A stretch of DNA of 64,000 nucleotides, from assembly GCF_006569205.1 (NCBI RefSeq), contig NZ_VIGD01000011.1, positions 1 to 64,000 of the forward strand, in the 5' to 3' direction. A program made the translations under genes and the position numbers. The notes below the pieces were generated by a model. That model ran no database searches. It was given only the letters and a program-made list of their open reading frames with translations, and had not been told where the DNA came from. Shown here piece after piece: positions 46,879 through 56,456 of this stretch. Positions within the stretch are counted from its first letter, which is position 1; every line of letters starts with the position of its first letter. This DNA is from Ureibacillus terrenus (GTDB lineage: Bacteria > Bacillota > Bacilli > Bacillales_A > Planococcaceae).

Positions 46879-47942
46879 TCGGGAAAAAGAGCTCTGAAAA
46901 AACCGCTGAATCCGTTTCAAAAAGCAAGAGCTCTTTTTCCATTGCAGAAGCGAAGTTCTTCCCTGCCCTCAACCAAGAAGAACGGTCAGAGGCCTTATTT
47001 TTGGCCAGTCAATTGGACACTCGCTATGAAACGATTCTGCGTTTTGGGGAGGAAGTTCAAAAGTCTTTAAAAGATTTTACTCATCAATTGTTGGTACAGG
47101 TACAAAGGAATGATACCTCACCGATCCGTGAAATCTTATCCAATTTAGTGGAACAATTGGATTCCATCAATCTTGAGGGCATTACGGACCAACGGAAAGG
47201 TTTTTTTAGAAAACTATTTAAACCAAAAGCATCCATTCAGCAAATCATCTCCCAATACAATCGGTTAAGCAAACAAATAGACCGATTAACAATTCACTTA
47301 AAGCGGGCTCAAGAAAATTTATTGAAAGATAATGCCTTATTGAACCAATTATATGAAAGAAATGAAGATTATTTTCATCGAATCAACCTTTATATTGCGG
47401 CGCTGGAAATGAAAAAAATGGATCTTTTGAAAGAATTGAAAATTTTGGAACACCAATTGGACGACCGGGACAATCCGATGTTTGAGCAAAAACTGTCCGA
47501 TCTGCAAAATGCCATTGAGTGGCTGGACAGGAGAATGTATGATTTGCAATTATCCAGGGAAATCGCGATTCAAACAGCTCCGCAAATCCGGATGATCCAA
47601 TCGACAAACGAAATGCTCATTGAAAAAATCCAATCTTCCATCTTATCCACAATTCCATTATGGCAATCTCAAATTTCCATGCTCGTGAATCTTAATCGCC
47701 AACATCGGGCCAATGAAACTGGCAAAAGTTTGGGAAGCGCTTCCGAAATGATCACGAGAAAAAATAGCGAAATGATGGGCCTCTCAGTGGAAAAGAAATT
47801 TGGTCCTGAAGAATTGACTCACCTAAAGGAAACACAGGAGCAGCTAATGGAATCCATTGCGGAAACATTGCGTATTCATGACGACCGGAGCGAGAAACAA
47901 CAAACATTCAAAAAAACAATGCAGGATATCGGGACAATATAA
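46875..47942 (+). CDS. TelA/YaaN family protein (toxic anion resistance)
   Basis: Soluble helical protein of 355 residues of the TelA (KlaA) family, named from tellurite resistance and also tied to antibiotic and lantibiotic tolerance. Family features include RKGFFRKLF, a central coiled coil, and the conserved LSREIAIQTAPQIRMIQSTNEMLIEKIQSSILSTIPLWQSQI block. Translationally coupled to xpaC, the usual partner. Confidence 0.92.
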   Translation: MIGKKSSEKTAESVSKSKSSFSIAEAKFFPALNQEERSEALFLASQLDTRYETILRFGEEVQKSLKDFTHQLLVQVQRNDTSPIREILSNLVEQLDSINLEGITDQRKGFFRKLFKPKASIQQIISQYNRLSKQIDRLTIHLKRAQENLLKDNALLNQLYERNEDYFHRINLYIAALEMKKMDLLKELKILEHQLDDRDNPMFEQKLSDLQNAIEWLDRRMYDLQLSREIAIQTAPQIRMIQSTNEMLIEKIQSSILSTIPLWQSQISMLVNLNRQHRANETGKSLGSASEMITRKNSEMMGLSVEKKFGPEELTHLKETQEQLMESIAETLRIHDDRSEKQQTFKKTMQDIGTI

Positions 47943-47981
47943 AAAGCGCGGGTGCCAAAGACACTCGCGCTTATATTTTTT
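47943..47981 (+). terminator. Terminator of xpaC-telA
   Basis: AAGCGCGgGTG / CACtCGCGCTT followed by TATATTTTTT; it overlaps the end of the convergent gene. Confidence 0.78.
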
Positions 47982-48174
47982 CAAAATACTCTTTATAGTA
48001 TCCTCCTACTTTGCCTGTGTTATCAATAATAAAAATAAATTCTTCCGTTTCGTTTTTCACTTCGTATTCTTTGCCGACTGTCAACACATTGGATACCAGA
48101 TATTTTTTTGCATTCGTATTGACGCATCGCACTTTATATTTAGTAGGTGCATTTTTCCATTTCAAGTTCAGCAT
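47971..48174 (-). CDS. Small conserved protein, DUF6501-like
   Basis: Protein of 67 residues starting MLNLKWKNAPTKYKVRCVNTNA and ending GGYYKEYFEKI, a compact beta-rich protein with YEVKNETEEFIFIIDNTGKVGG. It resembles a small Bacillales family that I recall as DUF6501; function unknown. The ATG at 48174 is preceded by GAGAGGG. The frame is open 43 codons farther upstream but without a ribosome site. Confidence 0.75.
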   Translation of the reverse strand: MLNLKWKNAPTKYKVRCVNTNAKKYLVSNVLTVGKEYEVKNETEEFIFIIDNTGKVGGYYKEYFEKI

Positions 48175-48743
48175 CGTTATACCCTCTCTTTTCTTTACTA
48201 TGTCGTTTACAATTATATCATTTTCATCCAGACTATATACATTCAAATTGTCAAAATACATTATACAAAAACCTTTTCTTATTTGGCTATAAATCTGGTT
48301 CAAATGATTTTGCCAATCCCGTGGTCATAAACCATTTCTTCCGCCCCAAAAATGTTGGTCCTTTTTATTGGGAAGAAACGGCTTTTTTGCCAGAATCCCA
48401 ATGTTTGCCCAATCCCCCCTTTTGGATGAAACCCTTCTTTCCTTGGAAACAAGCAGTTCCGCCATTGCCATCAACGAATATGATGTATGTACCAAAACAG
48501 TTCGAGATGAATTGTGGCAGTATACAAAAAGCCGAAACGCTTCGCGGAATATTTCACAATAAATATAATTGCAAACATAAGTACAGTTGTCATAGCACAT
48601 TTCTGTGCAATTTACATATAATAATGATAAACCATTTTGAACTGTCCCCAAAAAGCATGATTAAATATTAAAAAAATGAAAAAGACTATAAATAAACCCT
48701 CCCTATGGCTTCAGAAGACTCTGCTGAGGAAAAGGTGATTTCC
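48175..48743. other. Intergenic region without a convincing gene
   Basis: Frames of 60 to 170 codons exist on both strands but have no ribosome site and odd composition. The stretch 48360-48560 has higher G+C and could be a decayed gene. The promoters of both divergent neighbours should lie here. Confidence 0.4.
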
Positions 48744-49502
48744 ATGTTAAATTATTTGGACGTTGGAAAAGGAGAGGAAATAGTCTTTATCCATGGATTG
48801 GGAAATCGGATTCAGGCTTGGGCCCCGCAATTGGAGCTTACAAGCCAGTACCGTTTAATCATCATCGAATTGAGAGGGCACGGCCATTCTCCGGAAAAAG
48901 AAAATATCCAGGTAGAATTTTTCGCCAAGGATATTATTGAAGTATTGGATTATTTGAACATCGATAAGGCTCATTTCGTCGGCCTTTCCTTGGGCGGCAT
49001 CGTTGCTTTGGAAATTTGTAAGCGTTTTAAAAATCGGGTAAAATCGCTCATTTTATGCAATACGACATATTATATTCCAACCTTGTTCGGAAACATTACT
49101 CTTGAGAAAACAAAACGGCTGATGAAAGAAACATCCCTCGATCATTTAAACGATCGCCTCATCAAGAAATGCTTATACAATCCGGAGGAGAAGAAGGTGT
49201 ACGAATTGGCCAAAAATGCCTTCTACATCCGGGAAGATACGTACCTGCAATCGGTTCAGTCGGCTTTTGGAAGAAACTACTTTTATGATTTATTGACGAT
49301 TGATGTTCCAACCTTAATTATTGCATCCCTGCACGATAAAGTGGTTCCGATCCACAATGCCTATTTGATGCATTACATGATTAGATCTTCCAACTTGATC
49401 ATTTTTGAAAATACGGGCCACTTGTCCAATATCGAACGTCCGGAGCTGTTCAATTTGGCCATATCTCGGCATATTCAGGAATACCGGAACAAAGTCAGCT
49501 AA
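48744..49502 (+). CDS. Alpha/beta hydrolase
   Basis: Hydrolase of 252 residues in the MhpC/3-oxoadipate-enol-lactonase-like group. It has the oxyanion motif FIHGLGN, the nucleophile elbow GLSLGG, the catalytic Asp in SLHDKVVP and the His in NTGHLSN. No signal peptide. The ATG at 48744 is chosen from AAAGGTGA 6 bases upstream; the frame opens 13 codons earlier. Substrate unknown, and no pathway partner lies nearby. Confidence 0.88.
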   Translation: MLNYLDVGKGEEIVFIHGLGNRIQAWAPQLELTSQYRLIIIELRGHGHSPEKENIQVEFFAKDIIEVLDYLNIDKAHFVGLSLGGIVALEICKRFKNRVKSLILCNTTYYIPTLFGNITLEKTKRLMKETSLDHLNDRLIKKCLYNPEEKKVYELAKNAFYIREDTYLQSVQSAFGRNYFYDLLTIDVPTLIIASLHDKVVPIHNAYLMHYMIRSSNLIIFENTGHLSNIERPELFNLAISRHIQEYRNKVS

Positions 49503-49548
49503 AAAAAGGACCGTTTCAACAAATCCGAACGGTCCTTTCCATTTTATT
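49501..49548. terminator. Bidirectional terminator
   Basis: AAAGGACCGTT / AACGGTCCTTT with flanking A and T runs, between convergent genes. Confidence 0.88.
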
Positions 49549-50281
49549 TATTTAATGTGCGTCTTAAAAATTCTCTCGTTCTCTCATGTCTCGGGTTGAC
49601 GAGAACCTGTTCAGGAGGCCCTTCTTCTACAATGACTCCTTTGTCCATAAACACGACGCGGTCGGAAACCTCTTTTGCAAATTCCATTTCATGGGTTACA
49701 ATCAACATCGTGTTTCCTTCTTCTGCAAGTTGTCGCATAACCTTCAACACTTCCCCGACCATTTGCGGGTCCAGGGCGGAAGTCGGTTCGTCGAAAAGCA
49801 TCACTTCAGGATCCATCGCCAGCGCCCGGGCAATGGCAACCCGCTGTTTTTGACCTCCTGAAAGCTGCCGCGGTTTTGCATGTTTGAATTGTTCCATGCC
49901 GACAATCGTCAAATATTTCATGGCATTTTTGACCGCTTCTTCCTTCGACCGCTTCAACACTTTGATTTGGCCGATTGTACAATTTCCCAAAACGTCCAAA
50001 TTATTAAACAAATTAAAGTGTTGGAACACCATCCCTAAATGGGTGCGATATGTTCTCTTATCGTATCCTTCTTCCAAAATATTTTGCCCATTGAAGAAGA
50101 TTTCTCCGCCAGTTGGAATTTCCAGCAGGTTGATGCACCGCAGCAAAGTGGATTTGCCGGATCCGGAAGCGCCGATTAATGTCACCACTTCCCCTTTTTT
50201 TACCTGGAAATTCACGTCTTTCAACACTTCATGATCGCCGAATTTTTTATTCAAATGCCGTATATCGATGACCACTGACAT
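49544..50281 (-). CDS. Polar amino-acid ABC transporter ATPase
   Basis: ATPase of 245 residues like GlnQ/ArtM. It has Walker [10 protein letters not shown], the signature [15 protein letters not shown], Walker [14 protein letters not shown] and the H-loop VTHEM. It powers uptake by the permease and binding protein encoded just upstream on the same strand; the gap to the permease is only 3 bases. Confidence 0.94.
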   Translation of the reverse strand: MSVVIDIRHLNKKFGDHEVLKDVNFQVKKGEVVTLIGASGSGKSTLLRCINLLEIPTGGEIFFNGQNILEEGYDKRTYRTHLGMVFQHFNLFNNLDVLGNCTIGQIKVLKRSKEEAVKNAMKYLTIVGMEQFKHAKPRQLSGGQKQRVAIARALAMDPEVMLFDEPTSALDPQMVGEVLKVMRQLAEEGNTMLIVTHEMEFAKEVSDRVVFMDKGVIVEEGPPEQVLVNPRHERTREFLRRTLNK

Positions 50282-50284
50282 CGT

Positions 50285-51031
50285 TTACTCACCACCCTTT
50301 GCCGGCTTGTTTCCTGTCACAAGCTCGATCCGGTAAGATTCGGAACCGTCCATTTTCTTTTCAAACAATAACAAGATGCGAGTCACTGTGAACGTCATGA
50401 TGAAGTATAGGACACAGGCAATCAAGAATGCTTCCGGATAGCGATATGTACTTCCCGCGATGGAGTTTGTTGCGAAGAATAGCTCAACAACACTGATAAC
50501 ACTTAATACGGAAGAGTCTTTTATGTTCATTACGAGCTGGTTGCCGGTTGCCGGCAAAATATTGCGGGCCACTTGTGGAAGGATAATGTAGAGCATTGTT
50601 TGAAAGTGGCTCATACCAATCGCTTCGCTGGCTTCAAACTGTCCTTTGTCGATGGAAACAATGCCCCCGCGTACATATTCGGCCATATAAGCGCCCGTAT
50701 TTAAGCTGATGACGATCAAACCGGCAATAAATCGGTTTAATTCAATCTCAATCGCGTATAATCCGTAAAAGACGACCATCGCCTGAACCATCATCGGTGT
50801 GCCCCGGAATAATTCCACATAGCAAGTAAGAATAAAATTGAATAGTTTCAATAGATAAGTTTTAAAAGATTTTTTTGAAAGCGGAATCGTGTGCATAATG
50901 CCGATAAAAAAACCGATGAGTGCACCGAAAATGGTACCGAGAACCGCAAGAATCAATGCAATCCAGGCACCATGTAAAAACAGATCCCAGTTTTCTTCAA
51001 AAATCTTCCAAACCGTTTCTAAGAAAGACAT
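50285..51031 (-). CDS. Polar amino-acid ABC transporter permease
   Basis: Membrane subunit of 248 residues with about five membrane segments, in the His/Glu/Gln/Arg (HEAA) permease family. It shows LFRGTPMMVQAMVVFYGLYA and the EAA loop EASEAIGMSHFQTMLYIILPQVARNILPATGN, which contacts the ATPase. It probably works as a homodimer, as there is only one permease gene. Confidence 0.93.
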   Translation of the reverse strand: MSFLETVWKIFEENWDLFLHGAWIALILAVLGTIFGALIGFFIGIMHTIPLSKKSFKTYLLKLFNFILTCYVELFRGTPMMVQAMVVFYGLYAIEIELNRFIAGLIVISLNTGAYMAEYVRGGIVSIDKGQFEASEAIGMSHFQTMLYIILPQVARNILPATGNQLVMNIKDSSVLSVISVVELFFATNSIAGSTYRYPEAFLIACVLYFIMTFTVTRILLLFEKKMDGSESYRIELVTGNKPAKGGE

Positions 51032-51104
51032 AAATAAATCCCCTTATTCATAGTTTTAATTATGCGAAAGAAATCTGATTGGCGAACCAGAGGGGAAATG
51101 GAAA

Positions 51105-51144
51105 AAGGTTGTCTTGTCAAAATGTAAATCTCAAGACAACCTTT
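51105..51144 (-). terminator. Stem-loop between binding-protein and permease genes
   Basis: On the minus strand, AAAGGTTGTCTTG / CAAGACAACCTTT followed by TTCC. Probably a partial terminator or 3'-end protector that yields more binding protein than membrane subunits. Confidence 0.75.
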
Positions 51145-51151
51145 CACCACA

Positions 51152-52006
51152 CTATTGTTGTGATGGTTGATTTTTAATGGCTTCTTCCATGATTTGCTGG
51201 CGTTCTTCCTCTGAAATTCCAGCCAAAATTTTATTGATTTTATCCTTTAATGGTGAACCTTTTTTCAAACCGATTGCAATGGCTGTGTCTGATTCATCGG
51301 CCTCAAAGCCGTCTTCGGGAACGATGTAAGTAAATCCTTTGATCGCTTCTGCAGCTGACATTCCTTCAGGACGTTCGGAAATGTAGGCATCGATCGCACC
51401 GGAAGCCAACTGGATGCGCATTTGTCCAAAGTCGTTCGCCGGCACTTGTTTTTTCACGCCAGTCATTTGGTCGATGACTTTGTAGTGGGTTGTTCCCTGC
51501 TGCGCAGTCACTTTTGCCCCTTTAAAATCGTGGATGGATTTCGCATTAGCATATGGACCATCTTTTTTCACGACAATGACAAAATCGCTCGTATAGTAGT
51601 TGTCCGTAAAATCAATGACTTCCATCCGTTTTGGCGTCGGAGACATTCCGGCAATGACAAGATCGATGGCCCCTGATTGCAATGACGGAATCAATCCATC
51701 CCAGTCCGTCTTCACAATTTCAAGCTCCATTCCGAGCCCTTCCGCAACGCGTTTTGCGATTTGTACGTCGTAACCGTTTGCGTATTCTTTGGAGTCCTTA
51801 ATTGGAACAGCCCCGTTAGAATCGTCTTTTTGCGACCAGTTAAATGGCGCATATGCCGTTTCCATTCCGACTCTTAACACTTCTTTAGAACCGGTAGATT
51901 TGGAGTCTTCGGAATCTCCTTTTGATTTTTCGTCGCCGGAACCGCATGCGGTAAGAATGAAAACGGTTACCAAAGAAATAAGCAATAATAATAGGTTCCT
52001 TTTCAT
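51152..52006 (-). CDS. Amino-acid-binding lipoprotein of the ABC transporter
   Basis: Family 3 solute-binding protein of 284 residues. The signal peptide ends in a lipobox, FILTAC (Cys21), followed by a Ser/Lys-rich linker and the bilobed domain (about 42-278), with VGMETAYAPFNW, GYDVQIAKRVAEGLGMELEIVKTDWDGLIPSLQSG and IDFTDNYYTSDFVIV. It probably binds a polar amino acid such as arginine, lysine, histidine, glutamine or cystine; the sequence does not settle which. First gene of the operon, behind a leader that contains a terminator. Confidence 0.92.
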   Translation of the reverse strand: MKRNLLLLLISLVTVFILTACGSGDEKSKGDSEDSKSTGSKEVLRVGMETAYAPFNWSQKDDSNGAVPIKDSKEYANGYDVQIAKRVAEGLGMELEIVKTDWDGLIPSLQSGAIDLVIAGMSPTPKRMEVIDFTDNYYTSDFVIVVKKDGPYANAKSIHDFKGAKVTAQQGTTHYKVIDQMTGVKKQVPANDFGQMRIQLASGAIDAYISERPEGMSAAEAIKGFTYIVPEDGFEADESDTAIAIGLKKGSPLKDKINKILAGISEEERQQIMEEAIKNQPSQQ

Positions 52007-52038
52007 ATATTTCCCCCCTGTTTCTAATCCGCTTACAA

Positions 52039-52071
52039 ATAAAAAACGACCTAAGAAGAACTTCAGGTCGC
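52039..52071 (-). terminator. Leader terminator of the amino-acid ABC operon
   Basis: On the minus strand, GCGACCT / AGGTCG followed by TTTTTT, lying between the promoter and the binding-protein gene. This suggests control by transcription attenuation. Upstream GTAAGA (about 52124) and TCTTAC (about 52080) could form a competing stem. I find no match to the S-box, L-box or T-box consensus. Confidence 0.7.
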
Positions 52072-52230
52072 ATCAATTTGTAAGACAAAACCCTAGTTCC
52101 ACTTTGGAAAGAAAAGCGCTTCTTACATATTTAGTATAGAAGGGCTCTTTAGTGGTTATTCATGGAAGCCTTTGAGAATGCATTGTAAATTTTGTTCATC
52201 AAGAGGCCGGAATATGTAATTCTTACAAAA

Positions 52231-52259
52231 GAATAACCCAGTATAGGACTAATTGTCAA
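52231..52259 (-). promoter_or_regulatory. Promoter of the amino-acid ABC operon
   Basis: On the minus strand, TTGACA (52259-52254), a 17-base spacer and TTATTC (52236-52231), giving a leader of roughly 220 bases. Confidence 0.5.
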
Positions 52260-52284
52260 TAATCTAGGAATTTATGATTAATAC

Positions 52285-52322
52285 CAAATATACTCCCCAA
52301 CCAAAGGAAGGGGAGTATATTC
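52285..52322 (-). terminator. Terminator of odhA-odhB
   Basis: AATATACTCCCC / GGGGAGTATATT followed by TGGTATT; strong stem with a weak T run. Confidence 0.75.
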
Positions 52323-52333
52323 GCTTCTTTCAA

Positions 52334-53605
52334 TTATGAATTTAGGAGCAGGTCTTCTGGATTTTCGATTAATTCTTTTACAGTTTTCAAGAAGCCGACA
52401 GAATCTTTTCCGTCGATGATGCGGTGATCGTAAGATAGTGCCACATACATCATTGGACGGATTTCCACTTGTCCGTTGATGGCAACCGGACGGTTCACAA
52501 TGGCATGCATTCCCAGGATTGCGACTTGTGTACCGTTGATGATCGGAGTGGACATTAATGAACCGAATACACCGCCGTTTGTAATCGTAAATGTTCCGCC
52601 TTGCAAATCGGAAAGGGCCAATTTTTTCTCGCGGGCTTTTTGAGCAAGTTCCGCAATTTCTTTTTCGATTTCAGCGAAGTTTTTGCGGTCTGCATCGCGA
52701 ACAACAGGAACTACAAGACCTTCCTCAGTGGATACCGCAATTCCGATATCGTAGAAATTGAATTTGTGAATTTCGTTTCCAACAATTTGTGCATTGACAT
52801 ATGGATATTTTTTCAATGCAGCAACAACGGCTTTTGTGAAGAAGGACATGAAACCAAGTTTGATGCCGTTTTCTTTCACGAACTGTTCCTGTTTGCGTTT
52901 ACGCAATTCCATGACGTTCGTCATATCGATTTCGTTGAAAGTTGTCAACATTGCCGTATTTTGTTTTACTTCAAGAAGGCGTTTTGCGATTGTTTGACGG
53001 CGACGGCTCATTCTTTCGACTGTTACACGGGAATCATCAATTGTCGCAATTGGTGATTTCGGTTGTGCCGGTTGTGCTGGTTGTGCCGGTGCAGCAGGTT
53101 GAGCTGCATGGGCAGCAACATCTTGGACACGGATTCGGCCTTGTGGGTCTACTGGCGAAATTGCTGCCAAATCAATTCCTTTTTCACGAGCAAGTCTTCT
53201 TGCTGCAGGAGAAGCCACAATACGTCCTCCGGCAGATGTCTCTTCAACTGGTGCAGCTTGAGCCTGCGGTTGAACAGGTTGAGCTGGTTGAGCTGGTTGT
53301 TCTGCTTTTGGCTCTTCTTTTGCAGGTTCAGCCTGTGGAGCTGGTGTAGGAGCAGCGCCCCCTGCCGCCGGCTCGACAATGGCAATTGTTTGCCCGACAT
53401 TTACAGTATCGCCTTCTTCAGCGAGAATTTGCGTCAATACACCCGCTTCTTCGGAAATAATTTCTGCATTGACTTTGTCTGTTTCTAATTCAACAATGAA
53501 TTCTCCTTTTTCGACAGGATCTCCGACTTTTTTCACCCATCGTGCAATAGTACCTTCTGTAATCGATTCTGCTAATTCAGGGACTTTGATTTCAGCCACT
53601 TTCAA
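52334..53605 (-). CDS. odhB: Dihydrolipoyl succinyltransferase (E2 of 2-oxoglutarate dehydrogenase)
   Basis: Core E2 subunit of 423 residues that transfers succinyl to CoA. The lipoyl domain comes first (1-77) with the lipoylated Lys44 in ETDKVNAE. An Ala/Pro/Gln-rich linker follows, then the E3/E1-binding domain (about 130-165, [15 protein letters not shown]), a second linker, and the catalytic domain (about 195-423) with [16 protein letters not shown]. Immediately downstream of odhA with a 46-base gap. E3 (lpd) is not in the window. Confidence 0.96.
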   Translation of the reverse strand: MKVAEIKVPELAESITEGTIARWVKKVGDPVEKGEFIVELETDKVNAEIISEEAGVLTQILAEEGDTVNVGQTIAIVEPAAGGAAPTPAPQAEPAKEEPKAEQPAQPAQPVQPQAQAAPVEETSAGGRIVASPAARRLAREKGIDLAAISPVDPQGRIRVQDVAAHAAQPAAPAQPAQPAQPKSPIATIDDSRVTVERMSRRRQTIAKRLLEVKQNTAMLTTFNEIDMTNVMELRKRKQEQFVKENGIKLGFMSFFTKAVVAALKKYPYVNAQIVGNEIHKFNFYDIGIAVSTEEGLVVPVVRDADRKNFAEIEKEIAELAQKAREKKLALSDLQGGTFTITNGGVFGSLMSTPIINGTQVAILGMHAIVNRPVAINGQVEIRPMMYVALSYDHRIIDGKDSVGFLKTVKELIENPEDLLLNS

Positions 53606-53651
53606 TATCCTCCTTTAAGTCTCAACACTAATCTGAATTCTTCTGTCGCAA

Positions 53652-56456
53652 TCATAGGTCTGCCAAAGCGTCGCTGATCACTTTCGCTTGGGCGGCTTTA
53701 TGTGAATCTGCATCGCCTTCTGAAGTAGAAGACATTTCCGGACGGCCAACATAACGAACTTTTTTGCCATCAGCAAGTTCAAGCAAGTATTCCAGAACGA
53801 ATCTCCAAGGTCCTTGGTTTTTAGGCTCTTCTTGAACCCAAACGATTTCTTTTGCTTTAGGGTATCTAGCGATAATTTCTTTCAATTTTTCCATTGGGAA
53901 TGGATACAATTGTTCAATTCGAAGAATGTGAAGCTTATCGAATCCTTCGCCATCTTTGACGGCTTCTGCCAAGTCGATTGCCACTTTGCCTGAAGCCAAA
54001 ATGATGCGCTCCACTTTTTTAGCGTTTTGTCCAAGGCCAGGCTGTTCAATAACTTCTTCAAATTTGCCTTCGGATAATTGTTCCAAAGTCGCCGCTGCCA
54101 ACGGATGGCGCAATAATGATTTTGGTGTGGCCACCACTAAAGGACGCACCGCTTCTGTGCCAAGCAATTTAGCCTGTCTGCGCAATAAGTGGAAGTAGTT
54201 GCCTGCATTGGAGCAGTTCGCAACGATCCAGTTATTTTCAGCGCACAACTGCAAGTAGCGCTCGATGCGTGCTGATGAGTGCTCTGGACCTTGTCCTTCC
54301 ATACCGTTTGGCAACAATAACACCAATCCGGATTTAATTCCCCATTTTGAGCGGGCTGCAGAAATGAAGTTATCGAACATCATTTGGGCCATATTTGCGA
54401 AGTCCCCGAATTGTGCTTCCCAAATTGTCAAAGCCTTTTCGTTTTCAAGATTGTAACCATATTCATAACCGACAATCGCCGCTTCTGTCAAAGGAGAGTT
54501 ATATACGCTAAAGGATGCTTTTGAACCGGAAATATGATGCAATGGCGTCCATTCAGAACCGTTGTTTTTATCATGCAGTACTAAATGGCGCTGAGAGAAT
54601 GTACCGCGCTGTGCATCCTGTCCAGAGATGCGGATTGGGTTTCCTTCGCGCAAAATGGACGCAAACGCCAATGTTTCAGCATGACCCCAATCGATTTTTC
54701 CTGTTTCAAGGGCTTCAATTCGTCTTTTCAAAATTCTTGCCAATTTATTTTGCGGCTCGAAGTTTTCAGGCCATGCCAACAATTCTTCGTTGATTTGTCT
54801 CAATTCATCTGCAGGAACGCCTGTTTCGACTTCAGGAAGAGGCTGTTTTACCTCTTCAGGCATTTCAATTTCCAAATGCCCTTTTTCTTCCCCGACTTTC
54901 TTTACATAATCATAAGCTTTTTGCATTTCGGCATATACGTCTTTATTTAACTGCTCTGCTTCTTCTTTTGTGACAATTCCTTCATTGGCTACCCGTTCAG
55001 CATATATTTCGCGGACAGTCGGATGTTTTGCGACGATCAAGTAAGTGAGCGGATTTGTCACCGTAGGATCGTCTGTTTCGTTATGTCCGTATCTGCGGTA
55101 ACCGATTAAGTCGATCAAAATGTCTTTGCCAAAGTTTTGACGGTATTCAAATGCAAATTTCGCTACTTGAACCACCGCTTCAGGATCGTCTGCGTTCACG
55201 TGCACAATCGGAATGCCATAACCTTTTGCCAAGTCGGATGAATAATGGGTAGAACGGGAATCATAGCACTCCGTCGTAAATCCGATCATGTTGTTTGAAA
55301 TGATATGGATGCTTCCTCCGGTAGAGAATCCTTTTGTTTGTGCCATATTGAATGTTTCTTGCACAACACCTTCTCCGCTGAACGCTGCGTCGCCGTGGAC
55401 AATCACCGCTAAAGCTTTCGAAGTATCTTGCACCGGTGCGCCTGGTTGTGATGTGTCTTCTTGTGCCGCTCTAGTTGCGCCTGCGACAACAGGGCTAACC
55501 ACTTCCAAGTGCGAAGGGTTGTAGGCAAGTTTAACAGTCAAGCCGGATTTTCTGTGATATGTCGCACCCATGTGATACTTAACGTCGCCTGTCCAGCCTT
55601 TGGAAATTTCAAGTGAACTGTCTTCAGGGAAGAAGTAATCGTTTGGCACATGGGCAAAATCCGCAAACATCATTTCATACGGCTTTTTCACAATATGCGT
55701 CAATACATTCAAACGTCCGCGGTGAGCCATACCGATTTCGAGCTTTTTCAAATTATCCTGCTCTGCGGATTTAACAATCTCGTCGATTAAAACAACTAGT
55801 GTATCCAGGCCTTCGACAGAGAATCGTTTTTGGCCTACGAATGTTTTATGAATGAATTTTTCGAAGTTTTCAATACGGGTAAGTTTTTCTAAAACGGCTT
55901 TCTTTTCTTCCGGTGTCAATGCCGCATTAAAGAAGCCCGATTCGATTTTGGATTGAATCCAGTTTTTTTCGGCTTCGTCTTCTACATGGGAGTACTCAAA
56001 GCCGATTTTCCCTGTGTAAAGGGAACGCAAATATTGGACTGCTTCAAGACCGTTGGAAACGTTTGCAGGAACGTTACTAAAGAATAAAGAAGCAGGCAAT
56101 TCGGCCAAGTCAGCATCTGTTAAACCATATGTTGATGGTTCAATTTTTGTGGAGTCTAACGGCCGGTCTTTTAGTGGATAAACATCAGCTGCATAATGGC
56201 CAAAAGCGCGCACCGCATCTGCTAATCGGATCGCTGCCAAAACTTTTTTCAAATCTGCTGCTTGAGCCGCTGGTTGGGCGCCGCTTGTTGCTTCTTCCAG
56301 AACAGGGGCACCATAACGTCGGAACAACTCAACTAAATCTGAATCCACTTCCTCAGGGTTTTGCAAATATAGTTCATATTGTTCCATCAAATACCCCAAG
56401 TTAGGACCAGAAAATGCTGACCAAGGAGATCCAGCTGTAATAACATTGTTTGACAT
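53652..56456 (-). CDS. odhA: 2-oxoglutarate dehydrogenase E1 component
   Basis: Thiamine-diphosphate enzyme of 934 residues that decarboxylates 2-oxoglutarate in the TCA cycle. Visible motifs are GMAHRGRLNVL, the ThDP-binding HGDAAFSGEGVVQETFN, GYRRYGHNETDDP and the C-terminal transketolase-like part with GMEGQGPEHSSARIERYLQL. Length is close to B. subtilis OdhA. The ATG at 56456 follows GGAGG; the frame is open five codons earlier. First gene of the odhA-odhB operon. Confidence 0.97.
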   Translation of the reverse strand: MSNNVITAGSPWSAFSGPNLGYLMEQYELYLQNPEEVDSDLVELFRRYGAPVLEEATSGAQPAAQAADLKKVLAAIRLADAVRAFGHYAADVYPLKDRPLDSTKIEPSTYGLTDADLAELPASLFFSNVPANVSNGLEAVQYLRSLYTGKIGFEYSHVEDEAEKNWIQSKIESGFFNAALTPEEKKAVLEKLTRIENFEKFIHKTFVGQKRFSVEGLDTLVVLIDEIVKSAEQDNLKKLEIGMAHRGRLNVLTHIVKKPYEMMFADFAHVPNDYFFPEDSSLEISKGWTGDVKYHMGATYHRKSGLTVKLAYNPSHLEVVSPVVAGATRAAQEDTSQPGAPVQDTSKALAVIVHGDAAFSGEGVVQETFNMAQTKGFSTGGSIHIISNNMIGFTTECYDSRSTHYSSDLAKGYGIPIVHVNADDPEAVVQVAKFAFEYRQNFGKDILIDLIGYRRYGHNETDDPTVTNPLTYLIVAKHPTVREIYAERVANEGIVTKEEAEQLNKDVYAEMQKAYDYVKKVGEEKGHLEIEMPEEVKQPLPEVETGVPADELRQINEELLAWPENFEPQNKLARILKRRIEALETGKIDWGHAETLAFASILREGNPIRISGQDAQRGTFSQRHLVLHDKNNGSEWTPLHHISGSKASFSVYNSPLTEAAIVGYEYGYNLENEKALTIWEAQFGDFANMAQMMFDNFISAARSKWGIKSGLVLLLPNGMEGQGPEHSSARIERYLQLCAENNWIVANCSNAGNYFHLLRRQAKLLGTEAVRPLVVATPKSLLRHPLAAATLEQLSEGKFEEVIEQPGLGQNAKKVERIILASGKVAIDLAEAVKDGEGFDKLHILRIEQLYPFPMEKLKEIIARYPKAKEIVWVQEEPKNQGPWRFVLEYLLELADGKKVRYVGRPEMSSTSEGDADSHKAAQAKVISDALADL

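Noticed and set aside
48147..48671. 174-codon plus-strand frame across the DUF6501-like leader
   Set aside because: No ribosome site, runs antisense to a better supported small gene, and composition is Pro/Cys-rich and unlike protein.
52007..52333. T-box or lysine riboswitch before the amino-acid importer
   Set aside because: GTGGAAC and a terminator occur, but the full T-box sequence, specifier stem and L-box core motifs are missing.
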